DNA from: Streptomyces sp. ISL-36
GTDB taxonomy: Bacteria > Actinomycetota > Actinomycetes > Streptomycetales > Streptomycetaceae
Assembly: GCF_018614205.1 (NCBI RefSeq)
Contig: NZ_JAGGOS010000139.1
Coordinates: 1 to 64,000, forward strand
Length of the DNA stretch: 64,000 bases
Direction: 5' to 3'
Position numbers and translations under genes: made by a program
Shown here: one piece after another, positions 7,920-16,400 of the stretch
Layout: every line of letters starts with the position of its first letter
Numbering within the stretch: the first letter of the stretch is position 1
Notes under the pieces: model-generated
The model's database searches: none
What the model was told of the DNA's origin: nothing
The model's input: the letters and a program-made list of their open reading frames with translations, nothing else

Positions 7920-8728
7920 GTCAACGCCCCATCACGCCGTGGCCGCTGGAACCGCCGACTATTCCTCAGAGATCGAGGGGATCAAAGGGAGGCGGAAGCT
8001 GGCGAATTGGGTGGGCGGGTGTCCGGGTGGCGTCGCAGAAAACACCGCCCCCGACAGGTGAGGCACCTGTGGAAGGCGGTCGCTCGGACTCGGCGCGCCG
8101 AAGTCGTCGGTGAGGCGGTCCGGTCGAAGGGGCAAAGGACGTAGAAAGCTGAGCCGCCGCCACGGTCACCGCGTCGGCCGCTCGGCACGGCGAGCGGGAC
8201 GCCTCGACGCCGTCCCGCTCGTTTACGGATGTGCGGTACTCGTTCGTGGATGTGTGAGGCAACCCGGCCGACCGCCGATGGCAGCGAGCACGCGGTGTCC
8301 GACGGAGCGGGCACGAAGGGGCGCCCTGAGCCGCCGGTCAGGGGCACGGACTCGGATGGACGGAGAACACCGCGATCCGGGAGGCGCCCTTCTCCGGCAT
8401 CGTGCCCGAGGGGTCGGCGCCGGCATCCCGGACGGCTCCGTAGGCGGCATGGGCACCGCCCCGCGCTCACGGCCCGGGAACCGTCCGCTCGCGGTGGGAG
8501 CTGCCGGGCGGAACGCGCTCGGCAGCAGGCCACGGAGGGTGCTCGACCCTGTTGCGTGCCCTCGGCGGCGGTCCGGTGAGTGGCGTCGAGACCTGGTGAC
8601 ATGAGCGAGGGGACGCGGTCGTGGCATCCGGGTGAGATCGTGCTCGCCGCCCGCACCGGCGCCGCCACCCGTGAAGGCGGGGCTCTTCGTCCGCCCGGCC
8701 GGCGAGTGATCCGGCGCACGTTCCCGGG
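7920..8728. other. 809-bp region without a convincing gene
   Basis: Open frames exist on both strands but have Arg/Pro/Gly-rich shadow composition, no ribosome-binding sites and no familiar motifs. A 47-codon frame (7918-8061, plus strand) is the only one with balanced composition but has no Shine-Dalgarno sequence. The region holds one strong hairpin at 8191-8221. It may be decayed coding DNA. Confidence 0.5.
8191..8221. terminator. 11-bp perfect hairpin, candidate terminator
   Basis: CGAGCGGGACG (8191-8201) and CGTCCCGCTCG (8211-8221) are perfect inverted repeats around a 9-base loop; GTTTAC follows on the plus strand. It could end leftward transcription from the ABM gene at 8729 or a lost rightward gene. 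Confidence 0.5.
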
Positions 8729-9058
8729 CTACGACACCTCGCGGCGGTGTACGGAAACGACTTCGTACGGTACGAGGTCGAGCGTCGCCATGCTCAGCAC
8801 CTGTTCCATACACGCCCGCACATCCGGGTCTTCCCGTGCGGCCGCCAGGTCCGCCTGCGAGCGCCACTGGTTGTAGTTGGCCACGCGAGTGCCCTCAAGG
8901 CCGCGGTGAATATTGGCCTGCACATAACCGGGCAGTTTCGGCATGACTTCCCGCGCCATGTACTGGAGCAGTTCGATGAGACGTCGCTGATTCTCGGGAG
9001 CGACGGTGAAGACATTGATGTACGTGACCAGGTCGTCGTCCGTACTGATTTCAGTCAT
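8729..9058 (-). CDS. Antibiotic biosynthesis monooxygenase (ABM) domain protein
   Basis: 109-residue single-domain ABM protein, a dimeric ferredoxin-like fold used by cofactor-free quinone-forming monooxygenases and haem-degrading enzymes. Typical features are the first strand VTYINVFTVAPENQRRLIELL, the central PGYVQANIHRGLEG, and NYNQWRSQADLAAA, where Asn-Tyr-x-x-Trp is a family hallmark. The start ATG 9058 follows GGAGCATCGAGC. It stands alone, divergent from the conservon 410 bp away, so its substrate cannot be inferred. Confidence 0.87.
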   Translation of the reverse strand: MTEISTDDDLVTYINVFTVAPENQRRLIELLQYMAREVMPKLPGYVQANIHRGLEGTRVANYNQWRSQADLAAAREDPDVRACMEQVLSMATLDLVPYEVVSVHRREVS

Positions 9059-9468
9059 GCTCGATGCTCCTCACAGGGCCTGTGCAACACGGTGTCTCTC
9101 GCGGGAGGCAACACGATCGCTCTCGCGCTTCTTCCGGTTCTCGCCTGCCCCGTCTCCCCAACTGGCCTCGGCGGACCGCCCGTTCAGCGGTGTCCTCGCA
9201 CGGCGTCGCACCTGCTCCGTCCGCTTCCGGTGAGGCGGAACGGGGTCCCAAGCGGGGTCAATTTCGCCCAGAAATCCCCATATTGACGATCAGTCATGTG
9301 TTCGTGCCCGGTGATACGATCATCGCGCTTACGGAGTGGCGGATGGGTGCGGGCGACATCTCCGGCCATGGGGGACATCCGGGCGGTACTCCCGGTACGG
9401 ACGGTCCACCGGTCTGCCCGCATTGACGGAATTCGGCAGCTGGCCGTCAGTCGCCTGAAGAGAGTCTT
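9059..9468. other. Divergent intergenic region, ABM gene / conservon
   Basis: No gene is seen. TTGACG hexamers occur at 9283-9288 and 9422-9427, but no -10 at a normal distance is convincing. The region must hold the promoters of both flanking units. Confidence 0.4.
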
Positions 9469-10644
9469 ATGACGCATCACATACAGAACCCAGTGCTCTG
9501 GGTCCTCCTCGTCGCCTTCCTCGGCGCAGTAGCCGTCATTGTTCGCCAACGCAGGGCGGCGCGGACTTTGCGGCAGGACATCGAAGGGCTCAAAACCCAT
9601 TACGCCGAGCTGGAGAACAGCTACACGAAGTCCGTCGAGGAAGAGAAAGAGCGCGCCCAGGACGCCACAAGGACGGTCCTCAAGTCCGCGATGCGGACGC
9701 TTCAGGGCCTGGCCGCCGAGCAGCAGTTGATCATCTCCGGTCTGCAGAACAAGTACGGCGAGTCCGTCATTCTCGAGGACCTCCTGGAGATCGACCACAC
9801 CAACTCGCAGTTCGGCCGGCGCGCTCAGTCCATCGCCGTGCTCTGTGACGGCTGGCTGGGGCGACAGCGTGAGGTCGCCTCCATCTACGACGTGGTCCGC
9901 AGCGCGCAGGGCAGGATCCGCCATTACCGGCGCGTGGAGATCCTGTCGCAGGTCGACTTCGGCATCACCAGTCGAGCCGTCGAACCCGTGGCGCTGGCCC
10001 TCGCCGAGCTGCTCGACAACGCCACCAGCTACTCCAGCCCGGACACCGTGGTCGAGATCAACATCCGTACCGTTCCCAAGGGCGTCTGCATCGTCGTCGA
10101 CGACGCCGGTGTCGGCATGAACGACGAGGAGAGGGCCAAGGCCGCGAAGCTCCTGTCGACCGAGCGGGTCTCCGGTGTCTCAGGCCTCGGCAGCCCGCCG
10201 CAGTTCGGATTCGCGGTGATCGGCGTGCTCTGCGAGCGCTTCGGCTTCGAGGCGTCCGTGGACTCCGACTCGCCGTACGGAGGCGTCCGCGCGGTGCTCC
10301 TCCTTCCGCACGAACTGCTCACCGGGATGCCGGAGAAGAAGGCCCCGGCGCCGGCCGTCCCCGCCGTCTCCCCGACGGAGCCGAACGGCCCCGAACCCGC
10401 GGTGACGGCCTCCTCGACCGTCGACGGGCTCCCGAGGCGCCGCCGCAAGCGGCCGATGGCCATCGTGCCCGGCACCACCTCGGACGCCCGCACGCCCACG
10501 TCGACCCGCTCCGGTGCGGAAACCGCGGCGGTCATGGGGGCCTTCCAGCGGGGCACGCAGTCCGGACGGGCCACGCCCTCGGACGCGTCGGATCCGACGA
10601 GCAGCACACGTGATGCGAGCAGCGAAGGGCATGAGGTCTCGTGA
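9469..10644 (+). CDS. cvnA: Conservon sensor-like histidine kinase CvnA
   Basis: First gene of a conservon, the Streptomyces operon type in which a membrane sensor kinase acts with a roadblock protein, a DUF742 protein and a small GTPase, resembling a eukaryotic G-protein complex. It has 391 residues: one membrane span (residues 9-26), a charged helical linker (30-75), a kinase-like dimerisation helix with LLEIDHTNS (His110), then the ATPase domain with N-box ELLDNAT (180-186) and DDAGVGM (211-217). Residues from about 290 on are Pro/Ser/Thr-rich and probably disordered. It lacks the large extracellular sensor of some conservon kinases, so it senses at or inside the membrane. Its stop overlaps cvnB by GTGA. 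Confidence 0.93.
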   Translation: MTHHIQNPVLWVLLVAFLGAVAVIVRQRRAARTLRQDIEGLKTHYAELENSYTKSVEEEKERAQDATRTVLKSAMRTLQGLAAEQQLIISGLQNKYGESVILEDLLEIDHTNSQFGRRAQSIAVLCDGWLGRQREVASIYDVVRSAQGRIRHYRRVEILSQVDFGITSRAVEPVALALAELLDNATSYSSPDTVVEINIRTVPKGVCIVVDDAGVGMNDEERAKAAKLLSTERVSGVSGLGSPPQFGFAVIGVLCERFGFEASVDSDSPYGGVRAVLLLPHELLTGMPEKKAPAPAVPAVSPTEPNGPEPAVTASSTVDGLPRRRRKRPMAIVPGTTSDARTPTSTRSGAETAAVMGAFQRGTQSGRATPSDASDPTSSTRDASSEGHEVS

Positions 10645-11042
10645 ACGACGATCTGTCATGGATGCTTGACAGCGCCTTGGAGATTCCCGGCGCGCTGCAT
10701 GCCGTCCTCATCTCCGCCGACGGTCTGCTGATGGCCCGGACGAAGGACTTCCACAAGGACAACGCGGACACGGTCGCCGCCGCGATGAGCGGCGTGCAGT
10801 CGCTCAGTCGCTCGCTCGGCTTCTTCGTCGGCGAAGGCCACCTGCGGTGGCGGCAGACGCTGGTCGAGTTCGACGGCGGCTGGGTCTTCCTGATCTCCGC
10901 GGGGGAGGGCGCCTATCTCGGCGTCTCGGCCTCACCGGACGTCGACATGCAGGACATCACCTTCCGGATGCAGCAGCTCGTCAGCCAGCTGGGCAAGGTC
11001 CTGACCACGCCGCCGCGCGAGAACCTCGGTGCCCGCTCATGA
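10641..11042 (+). CDS. cvnB: Conservon roadblock/LC7 protein CvnB
   Basis: 133 residues of the roadblock/LC7 fold, which in conservons and in MglB-type systems binds and regulates the small GTPase. Diagnostic stretches are LDSALEIPGALHAVLISADGLLMA and, after a helix, a second strand set ending in LISAGEGAYLGVSASPDVD. It starts with GTG overlapping the cvnA stop and ends overlapping the cvnC start (ATGA), so the operon is tightly coupled. Confidence 0.94.
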   Translation: MNDDLSWMLDSALEIPGALHAVLISADGLLMARTKDFHKDNADTVAAAMSGVQSLSRSLGFFVGEGHLRWRQTLVEFDGGWVFLISAGEGAYLGVSASPDVDMQDITFRMQQLVSQLGKVLTTPPRENLGARS

Positions 11043-11422
11043 GCGGCTACGACGAGCAGGACCGGGAGCCCGAGGCCGCGGAATTAGTCCGCCCGTACGT
11101 CATCACCAAGGGACGCGGCCTGCCCGACGAGGAGCAGCTGTCCCTGATCACCCTGGTGACCGCCGCCGGCGACCACCAGCAGCGTCCGACCCGGCTCTCC
11201 CCGGAGGAGCAGGGCCTGCTGGACCTGTGCACCGCCGGCTATCTCTCCGTCGCCGAGATCGCGGGGCACACGCGGCTGCCCATGGGTGTGGTGAAGATCC
11301 TTCTCTCCGCCCTCACCGAGGGCGGCTACCTCATCACCCGGCCTCCCGTGCAGCGCGCCCTGCCGGCGGACAAACAGATCCTCGAGGAGGTGCTGCATGG
11401 ACTCCGCACCAAGTTTGGATGA
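11039..11422 (+). CDS. cvnC: Conservon DUF742 protein CvnC
   Basis: 127-residue DUF742 protein. The N-terminal motif VRPYVITKGRG (residues ~18-28) and the winged-helix-like C-terminal half (LLDLCTAGYLSVAEIAGH, LPMGVVKILLSALTEGGYLI) are standard for the third conservon component. The molecular role is unknown; in other conservons it associates with the kinase and roadblock proteins. Its last 26 bases overlap the start of cvnD. Confidence 0.93.
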   Translation: MSGYDEQDREPEAAELVRPYVITKGRGLPDEEQLSLITLVTAAGDHQQRPTRLSPEEQGLLDLCTAGYLSVAEIAGHTRLPMGVVKILLSALTEGGYLITRPPVQRALPADKQILEEVLHGLRTKFG

Positions 11423-11990
11423 GCAGGCGTACGTCCGTGGCGGAGCTACGCAGACCGCCGTGAAGATCCTGGTCGTCGGTCACTTCGCGGTGGGCAAGAC
11501 CACCTTCATCGGTGCGATATCGGAGATCCCTCCGCTGTCCACCGAGGAGACGATGACGCGGGCCGGAGAATCGTACGACGACCTCAAGGGGGTCCGGGGC
11601 AAGACCACCACCACGGTGGCCATGGACTTCGGCCGTCTGACCATCAGCGACCGCGTGGTGCTGTACCTGTTCGGGACGCCCGGCCAGCAGCGCTTCGTGC
11701 AGATGTGGGAGGACATGGCGCGCGGTGCGCTCGGGGCGCTCGTGCTGGTCGATCCCGAGCGGCTGGCGGACTCCTTCGCCGTGATCGACCTGATCGAGCA
11801 GTACGGCCTCGACTACGCGATCGCCGTCAACCGCTTCGACGGCACGCCGGATCGCGAGGTACGGGCGCTGCGCGAGGCGCTCGACCTGCTCGACGACACC
11901 CCCGTCGTCACCTGCGACGCGCGGGACGAGAAGTCGTCCGCCGACGCACTGATCACACTCGTCCGCCATTTGCTGGACCGCGCTCACTAG
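11397..11990 (+). CDS. cvnD: Conservon small GTPase CvnD
   Basis: 197-residue MglA/ATP-GTP-binding conservon GTPase. P-loop GHFAVGKTT lies at residues 28-36, switch-like TTTVAMDFG near 70, G3 as FGTPGQQRF and G4 as NRFDG. The ATG at 11397 lies inside the cvnC coding end and gives an N-terminus before the P-loop of normal length. It would cycle GDP/GTP under control of CvnB and CvnA. Confidence 0.95.
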   Translation: MDSAPSLDEQAYVRGGATQTAVKILVVGHFAVGKTTFIGAISEIPPLSTEETMTRAGESYDDLKGVRGKTTTTVAMDFGRLTISDRVVLYLFGTPGQQRFVQMWEDMARGALGALVLVDPERLADSFAVIDLIEQYGLDYAIAVNRFDGTPDREVRALREALDLLDDTPVVTCDARDEKSSADALITLVRHLLDRAH

Positions 11991-11998
11991 GAGCATTC

Positions 11999-13348
11999 AT
12001 GGACGTTCACCCCACCGCTCCCGTGCCCCCGCCCGGGTGCCCGGCCCACGGTGCCGGCGGCCGGGTGCCGCTGCACGGGCCGGAGTTCGCGGCCGACCCG
12101 CAGGCGTACTACTCCTACCTGCGCCACTTCGGCCCGACCGCACCCGTGGAGCTCGCTCCGGGGGTTGAGGCGACCCTCGTCACCGACTACGCGACGGCGC
12201 TGCAACTGCTGCAGGACTCCGGCTCCTTCCGCAAGGACGCGCGCCGCTGGCGGGACCTGAAGGACGGCCGGATCAGTCCGGACAACCCGGTCGTGCCTGT
12301 GCTGGCGTACCGGCCCAACTGCATGTTCAGCGACGGTGCGGAACATCTGCGGCTGCGTCAGGCGGTGACCGACAGCATGGCCCGCATCGACACGCGCAGG
12401 CTGACCCGGAGCACCGAGCAGGTCTCCGACTACCTCCTCTCCCAGTTCGGTTCGCGTGGCTCCGCGGACCTGCTCGGCGACTACGCCAAGCAGCTGCCGC
12501 TGTTCGTGTTCAACGAGCTCTTCGGCTGCCCCGCCGACATCGGCGACCGGGTGGTGTTCGGCATCACCGGCATGTTCGACGGAGTCAACGCAGAGAAGGC
12601 CGTCGAGGTGCTGTTCGGAGCCGTCGGCGAACTCGTGGCGCTCAAGCGGGCCACACCGGGCGAGGACGTCACCTCGTGGCTGATGCAGCATCAGGCGAGG
12701 CTGACCGACGAGGAGATGGTCCATCAGCTCGCCCTGCTGCTGGTGGCGGGCAACGAACCGCTGCGGAACCTCATCGGCAACACCCTGCACCGGATACTCA
12801 CCCATGACGCGTACGCCCACAAGGGCGGCCTGATCGACGAAGCCATCGACGACACGCTGTGGGAGAACCCGCCCATGCAGAACCTCGCGCCGCACTATCC
12901 GGCGAGCGACATGGAGTTCGCGGGGGAGAAGCTGCAGGCGGGCGATCTGGTCCTGGTCAGTTTCGCGGCAGCCAACACCGGGCCGGCTCTGACGGCCGCG
13001 CGTCAGTCCGGCAGCAACCGGGCCCACCTGGCGTGGAGCGCGGGCCCGCACGCCTGCCCGTCCAAGGACCCCGCCCGGCAGATCACCGTGACCGCCATCG
13101 AGAACCTGCTCAACCGGCTCCCCGACGTCGAGCTGGCCGTGCCGGAGGACAGCCTCACCTGGCGCCCCGGCCCCTTCAACCGGGGCCTTGCCACCCTGCC
13201 CGCCCGGTTCACTCCGGTCGACTCCGGACGCCGGCCCGACCCGCAGACCCGCCCCGACGCGCCCACGGCCCCCCGCCAGGCGCAGGCGGGACCTCAGCGC
13301 GAACGCACCGGAAAGTGGAGTCAGTTCCTCAACTGGCTGACGAGGTGA
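11999..13348 (+). CDS. cvnE: Conservon-linked cytochrome P450 (CYP157-like) lacking ExxR
   Basis: 449-residue P450-fold protein beginning 8 bases after the GTPase stop. The haem loop HLAWSAGPHACPSKDPA keeps the thiolate Cys353, but the glycine usually following it is Pro. The K-helix ExxR, otherwise nearly invariant in P450s, is DTLW (285-288). The I-helix oxygen-activating threonine motif is AGNEPLR (250-256), with no Thr. These losses match what is published for the CYP157 family encoded with conservons in S. coelicolor. The last ~50 residues are Pro/Gln-rich and end with WSQFLNWLTR, possibly a membrane or partner-binding helix. The protein may be a sensory or scaffold haem protein rather than a monooxygenase (inference). 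Confidence 0.92.
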   Translation: MDVHPTAPVPPPGCPAHGAGGRVPLHGPEFAADPQAYYSYLRHFGPTAPVELAPGVEATLVTDYATALQLLQDSGSFRKDARRWRDLKDGRISPDNPVVPVLAYRPNCMFSDGAEHLRLRQAVTDSMARIDTRRLTRSTEQVSDYLLSQFGSRGSADLLGDYAKQLPLFVFNELFGCPADIGDRVVFGITGMFDGVNAEKAVEVLFGAVGELVALKRATPGEDVTSWLMQHQARLTDEEMVHQLALLLVAGNEPLRNLIGNTLHRILTHDAYAHKGGLIDEAIDDTLWENPPMQNLAPHYPASDMEFAGEKLQAGDLVLVSFAAANTGPALTAARQSGSNRAHLAWSAGPHACPSKDPARQITVTAIENLLNRLPDVELAVPEDSLTWRPGPFNRGLATLPARFTPVDSGRRPDPQTRPDAPTAPRQAQAGPQRERTGKWSQFLNWLTR

Positions 13349-13452
13349 TCGACCGAACACCCACCGACACCCCCACCCCCGCATGAACGTTCAACCGCGA
13401 GGGTAGTGAGCAACGCGTTATTCCGTGCTGCTTACGAGGCAAAGGAGGTGTC

Positions 13453-14790
13453 GTGGACCACATATCCGCCGACGCCGCTTTCATGCGCCACTCCACCGAG
13501 TTGGACCCCCTCGATACCCGCCCCGCCGGGCGGGTATCTTCTTGGGCGCCCCGGTCCGAGACGGGAAGGCCGGTGACCGCGTTCCGGCCCGGTGTCCCGA
13601 AGACGCCCGACGGGGAGACACTGGGCGGCCATACGGAGAGACAGGTGCTGCGGCTCTGCGAGGTCGCGGGGCTGGACGGGGCCGACTCCGCGGCCTACGC
13701 GCGGACCGTCCTCACGGCGCTGGGTCCCGTCGCCGAGCGGTCCCTGGATCTGCCGCCCCCCTACCCCTCCTTCCTCTCCGACGACCACACGCCGGTGGAG
13801 TTCTCGCTCGCCTTCGTGCCGAACGCGGACCCGACCCTGCGCGTGCTGCTGGAACCGGGATGCGGTGCCGCCGGCCTGGCGCAGAACGGGCGCACGGGAC
13901 TGCGGGTCGTCCGCGAGATGGCGCAGCGCTGGGGATTCAGTACCGCACGACTGGACGAGCTGGAGGACCTGTTCTTCCCGCCGAACCCCGAGGGCCCGCT
14001 GGCGCTCTGGTGCGCCCTGGAGCTCGTCCCCGGCGGCGTCCCCAGGGTCAAGGTGTATCTGAACCCCGCCGCGTCCGGGCAGGAACGTTCCGCCGAAACG
14101 GTGCGGGAGGCGCTGAACCGGCTCGGCCACCGGCAGGCGTTCACGGCTCTGCCCGAGGGCGACCGCCACCTGTTCTTCGCCCTGGACCTGGGCGACTGGG
14201 AGGAACCCCGGGTGAAGGTCTACCTGGCGCACCACGACCTCTCGGCAGCCGAGGCGGCCGGCCTGTCCCGCGTGGACGGCGGACCGGGGCGGACGGAGAT
14301 CACGCGCTTCATCCGCATGGCCGCCGGTCACGACACCGGCATCGACCCTGACACCGGCATCGAGACCCCCATCGGCACTGACGCCGGCATCGACGCCGAC
14401 GCCTTCGGCCTCGAAGCCGGGGACGGGGACCCGCGGCTCGGCCGCCGGCCCGTCCAGTCCTGCCACGCCTTCACCGAGACGGCGTCCGGCCGCCCGAGCG
14501 GCTTCACCCTCTACGTCCCCGTCCGCGACTACGCCCCGCACGACGGTGAGGCCCTCGATCGGGCGGTGGCCGTACTCGGCAGGTACGGCGTGGACCCCGC
14601 CCCGCTCGTCCGGTCCCTGTCCGCCGTCACCTCGCGCCGGCCGCAGGACGGCGTGGGGCTCATCGCCTACGTGGGGCTCGCCCACCAGCAGGGCAGGCCA
14701 CCGCGGGTGACCGCGTACATCTCCTCGGAGGCGTACCGGGTCAGGCCGCCGGTGGCCGCGCCGTCCCCGCGGATCGAAGCCGTCCGCTGA
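13453..14790 (+). CDS. DMATS-type aromatic (indole) prenyltransferase
   Basis: 445 residues, the length of DMATS/ABBA-fold aromatic prenyltransferases, which transfer dimethylallyl or similar groups to indoles without a DDxxD motif. Recognisable blocks: TPVEFSLAF with the substrate-positioning Glu, ALWCALELVPGGVPRVKVYLNP, and the matching repeat EEPRVKVYLAHHD. GTG 13453 is chosen because AAAGGAGG lies 4 bases upstream; ATG 13483 has no such site. It is followed, tail to tail, by a flavin monooxygenase. A similar pair in S. coelicolor (SCO7467/SCO7468) makes prenylated indole acetonitrile. No tryptophanase or other tailoring gene is adjacent. An Asp/Thr/Gly-rich insertion near residues 293-318 is unusual. 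Confidence 0.9.
   Translation: MDHISADAAFMRHSTELDPLDTRPAGRVSSWAPRSETGRPVTAFRPGVPKTPDGETLGGHTERQVLRLCEVAGLDGADSAAYARTVLTALGPVAERSLDLPPPYPSFLSDDHTPVEFSLAFVPNADPTLRVLLEPGCGAAGLAQNGRTGLRVVREMAQRWGFSTARLDELEDLFFPPNPEGPLALWCALELVPGGVPRVKVYLNPAASGQERSAETVREALNRLGHRQAFTALPEGDRHLFFALDLGDWEEPRVKVYLAHHDLSAAEAAGLSRVDGGPGRTEITRFIRMAAGHDTGIDPDTGIETPIGTDAGIDADAFGLEAGDGDPRLGRRPVQSCHAFTETASGRPSGFTLYVPVRDYAPHDGEALDRAVAVLGRYGVDPAPLVRSLSAVTSRRPQDGVGLIAYVGLAHQQGRPPRVTAYISSEAYRVRPPVAAPSPRIEAVR
14331..14406 (+). repeat. Imperfect GACRCCGGCATCGA repeats inside the prenyltransferase gene
   Basis: Variants of GACACCGGCATCGA occur three times in about 75 bases, encoding DTGID, DTGIE and DAGID. The encoded segment is low-complexity and sits between conserved prenyltransferase blocks, so it looks like a slippage-expanded surface loop. 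Confidence 0.6.
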
Positions 14791-14803
14791 GACGGGCACA
14801 TCC

Positions 14804-14827
14804 GCAGGACAGGCCTACGCGTCCTGC
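14804..14827. terminator. Bidirectional hairpin between convergent DMATS and FMO genes
   Basis: GCAGGAC (14804-14810) pairs with GTCCTGC (14821-14827) across 10 bases. It overlaps the last codons of the monooxygenase and lies 14 bases past the prenyltransferase stop. Confidence 0.5.
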
Positions 14828-16161
14828 ATCTCCCGCAGTTCTCCCAGATAGGGGCCGACGTCCACCTGGATGGAGGCGCCCTCGGTCAGCCCGTAGCGCT
14901 CGTCTATACCGCTCAGGTACGTGCTGATCTCCTCGCGCATGACATCCGTGGACGGCAGCATGATGTCGCCGTCGACGATGCCCGCCACCCACCGTGCCTG
15001 GGCTTCCACGAGGCGTGTGATCGAGCCCACGGGGCGGATCAGGCCGACGAAGTACAGCCCGGGCCGGTCCGGTGCGACGACACGCTTGTACAGCTCGACC
15101 GCGCCCTGCCGCGGACCTGCCGGGCACCCGTCGGGGAGGAAGGGGAAGGCCATGCGGAATCCGGTGCAGTAGACGATGGCGTCCGCCTCCACCGAGGTCC
15201 CGTCGGTGAAGGACACGCGGCTGCCGTCCAGGGACTCGATCGCGGGCTTCGGATGCACCGCGCCGTGCCGTATCCGGCTGAGGATCTCGTCGGAGATGGT
15301 CACGGCCGAGGAGAAGATCGCGTGGTCGGGCTCGGGCAGGCCGTAGTCCGTCAGCCTGCCCCGTGCCACGAGCAGCGCCTGCTCGACGAAGCGCCGTTGC
15401 TCGGGGAAGGACATGGTGTTCCACCACGGCGCATCGGCGATCAGGTCCACGGACATGCCGAAGAGCTGCTTGGGCACGATGTGCAGCCCACGGCGGACCG
15501 ACAGCGTGGTCCGTTCGGCGTGCCGGGAGAGATCCGCGGCGATGTCCACGGCGGACGCCCCCAGGCCCACGACGACGACGCGCTGCCCGGCGAAGTCCTT
15601 GCCGTCGTGGTAGTCCATCGAATGAAGAATCCTTCCTGCGAAGGAGTCGGAACCCGGTGGCAGGGGATCGGGCAGCGCCGCCTCCGTGTTGTGGCCCGAG
15701 GCCACGATCACGTGCGCGAAACGTCGCTCCGCCGTCTCCCCTCGCGCGTTCCGGCTGACGACCGTCCAGCTGCCGTCGCCGTCCTGACGTACGGAGAGGA
15801 CATCGGTACGCAGTTCGATACGGGGCAGCAGTCCGGCCCACTCGGCGAAGGACCGCAGATAGGCGGCGACGTCGCTGTGCCGGGGGTACAGGGGCAGGTC
15901 GGACGGCATCGGGAAGTCGGCGTAACCCGTGAGCTGTTTGGCACTGTTGAGGTGCAGCGACAGATAGGCCGGGCCCCGCTCGCCGGCCCCCGGCTGGCGC
16001 CAGATCCCTCCGACGTCAGCTGCCTTCTCCAGACAGACGAAGTCGACCCCCCTGGCCGAGAGCGCGTGTGCGGTCGCCAGCCCCGACAGACCCGCGCCGA
16101 TGACGCATACGGTCGCAGCAGTCGCAGCATCGGAAACGTCGACAGCGCCTGACCCGCCCAA
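14815..16161 (-). CDS. FMO-like flavin-containing monooxygenase
   Basis: About 448 residues. FAD-binding VCVIGAGLSGLATAHAL is near the N-terminus (GAGLSG at 22-27). The FMO fingerprint FxGxxxHxxxY reads FAGRILHSMDY, followed directly by the NADPH-binding VVVVGLGASAVDIA. Such enzymes N- or S-hydroxylate soft nucleophiles. The start is set at TTG 16161 because GGAGGGGG lies 8 bases before it; GTG 16176 is an alternative, and longer frames have shadow-like sequence. It faces the DMATS gene; by analogy to the S. coelicolor SCO7467-7468 pair it probably oxidises a prenylated tryptophan or tryptamine derivative (inference). Confidence 0.9.
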   Translation of the reverse strand: MGGSGAVDVSDAATAATVCVIGAGLSGLATAHALSARGVDFVCLEKAADVGGIWRQPGAGERGPAYLSLHLNSAKQLTGYADFPMPSDLPLYPRHSDVAAYLRSFAEWAGLLPRIELRTDVLSVRQDGDGSWTVVSRNARGETAERRFAHVIVASGHNTEAALPDPLPPGSDSFAGRILHSMDYHDGKDFAGQRVVVVGLGASAVDIAADLSRHAERTTLSVRRGLHIVPKQLFGMSVDLIADAPWWNTMSFPEQRRFVEQALLVARGRLTDYGLPEPDHAIFSSAVTISDEILSRIRHGAVHPKPAIESLDGSRVSFTDGTSVEADAIVYCTGFRMAFPFLPDGCPAGPRQGAVELYKRVVAPDRPGLYFVGLIRPVGSITRLVEAQARWVAGIVDGDIMLPSTDVMREEISTYLSGIDERYGLTEGASIQVDVGPYLGELREMQDA

Positions 16162-16400
16162 GTGATCCCCCTCCACAGCACACCATCCGTTCTTGTGACG
16201 GGCATTGACTTCCCAGCCGACCCGCTGCTCACACCGGCGACGAGGGCCGGATGGCTCACGATACCGATCGGTGATCACGGCGGAGGTCCCACGGCCCGGG
16301 CAGCCGACACGGTGAGGGCAGCGGCCCCGCGCGCTGATCGGCGATCGGGCCCCTGCGTGTGCGCGGTGGGGGGAATGACGAGGGCTTTTATGGTGGTCCG

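Noticed and set aside
7918..8061. 47-codon plus-strand frame
   Set aside because: Composition is plausible but there is no ribosome-binding site, and it abuts the opposite gene start; not enough support.
9283..9320. Promoter from TTGACG to TACGAT before cvnA
   Set aside because: Spacing is 26 bases, too long for a vegetative promoter.
11705..11998. Upstream extension of the P450 frame
   Set aside because: It lies in the GTPase coding region in another frame; the ATG at 11999 right after the GTPase stop fits P450 length.
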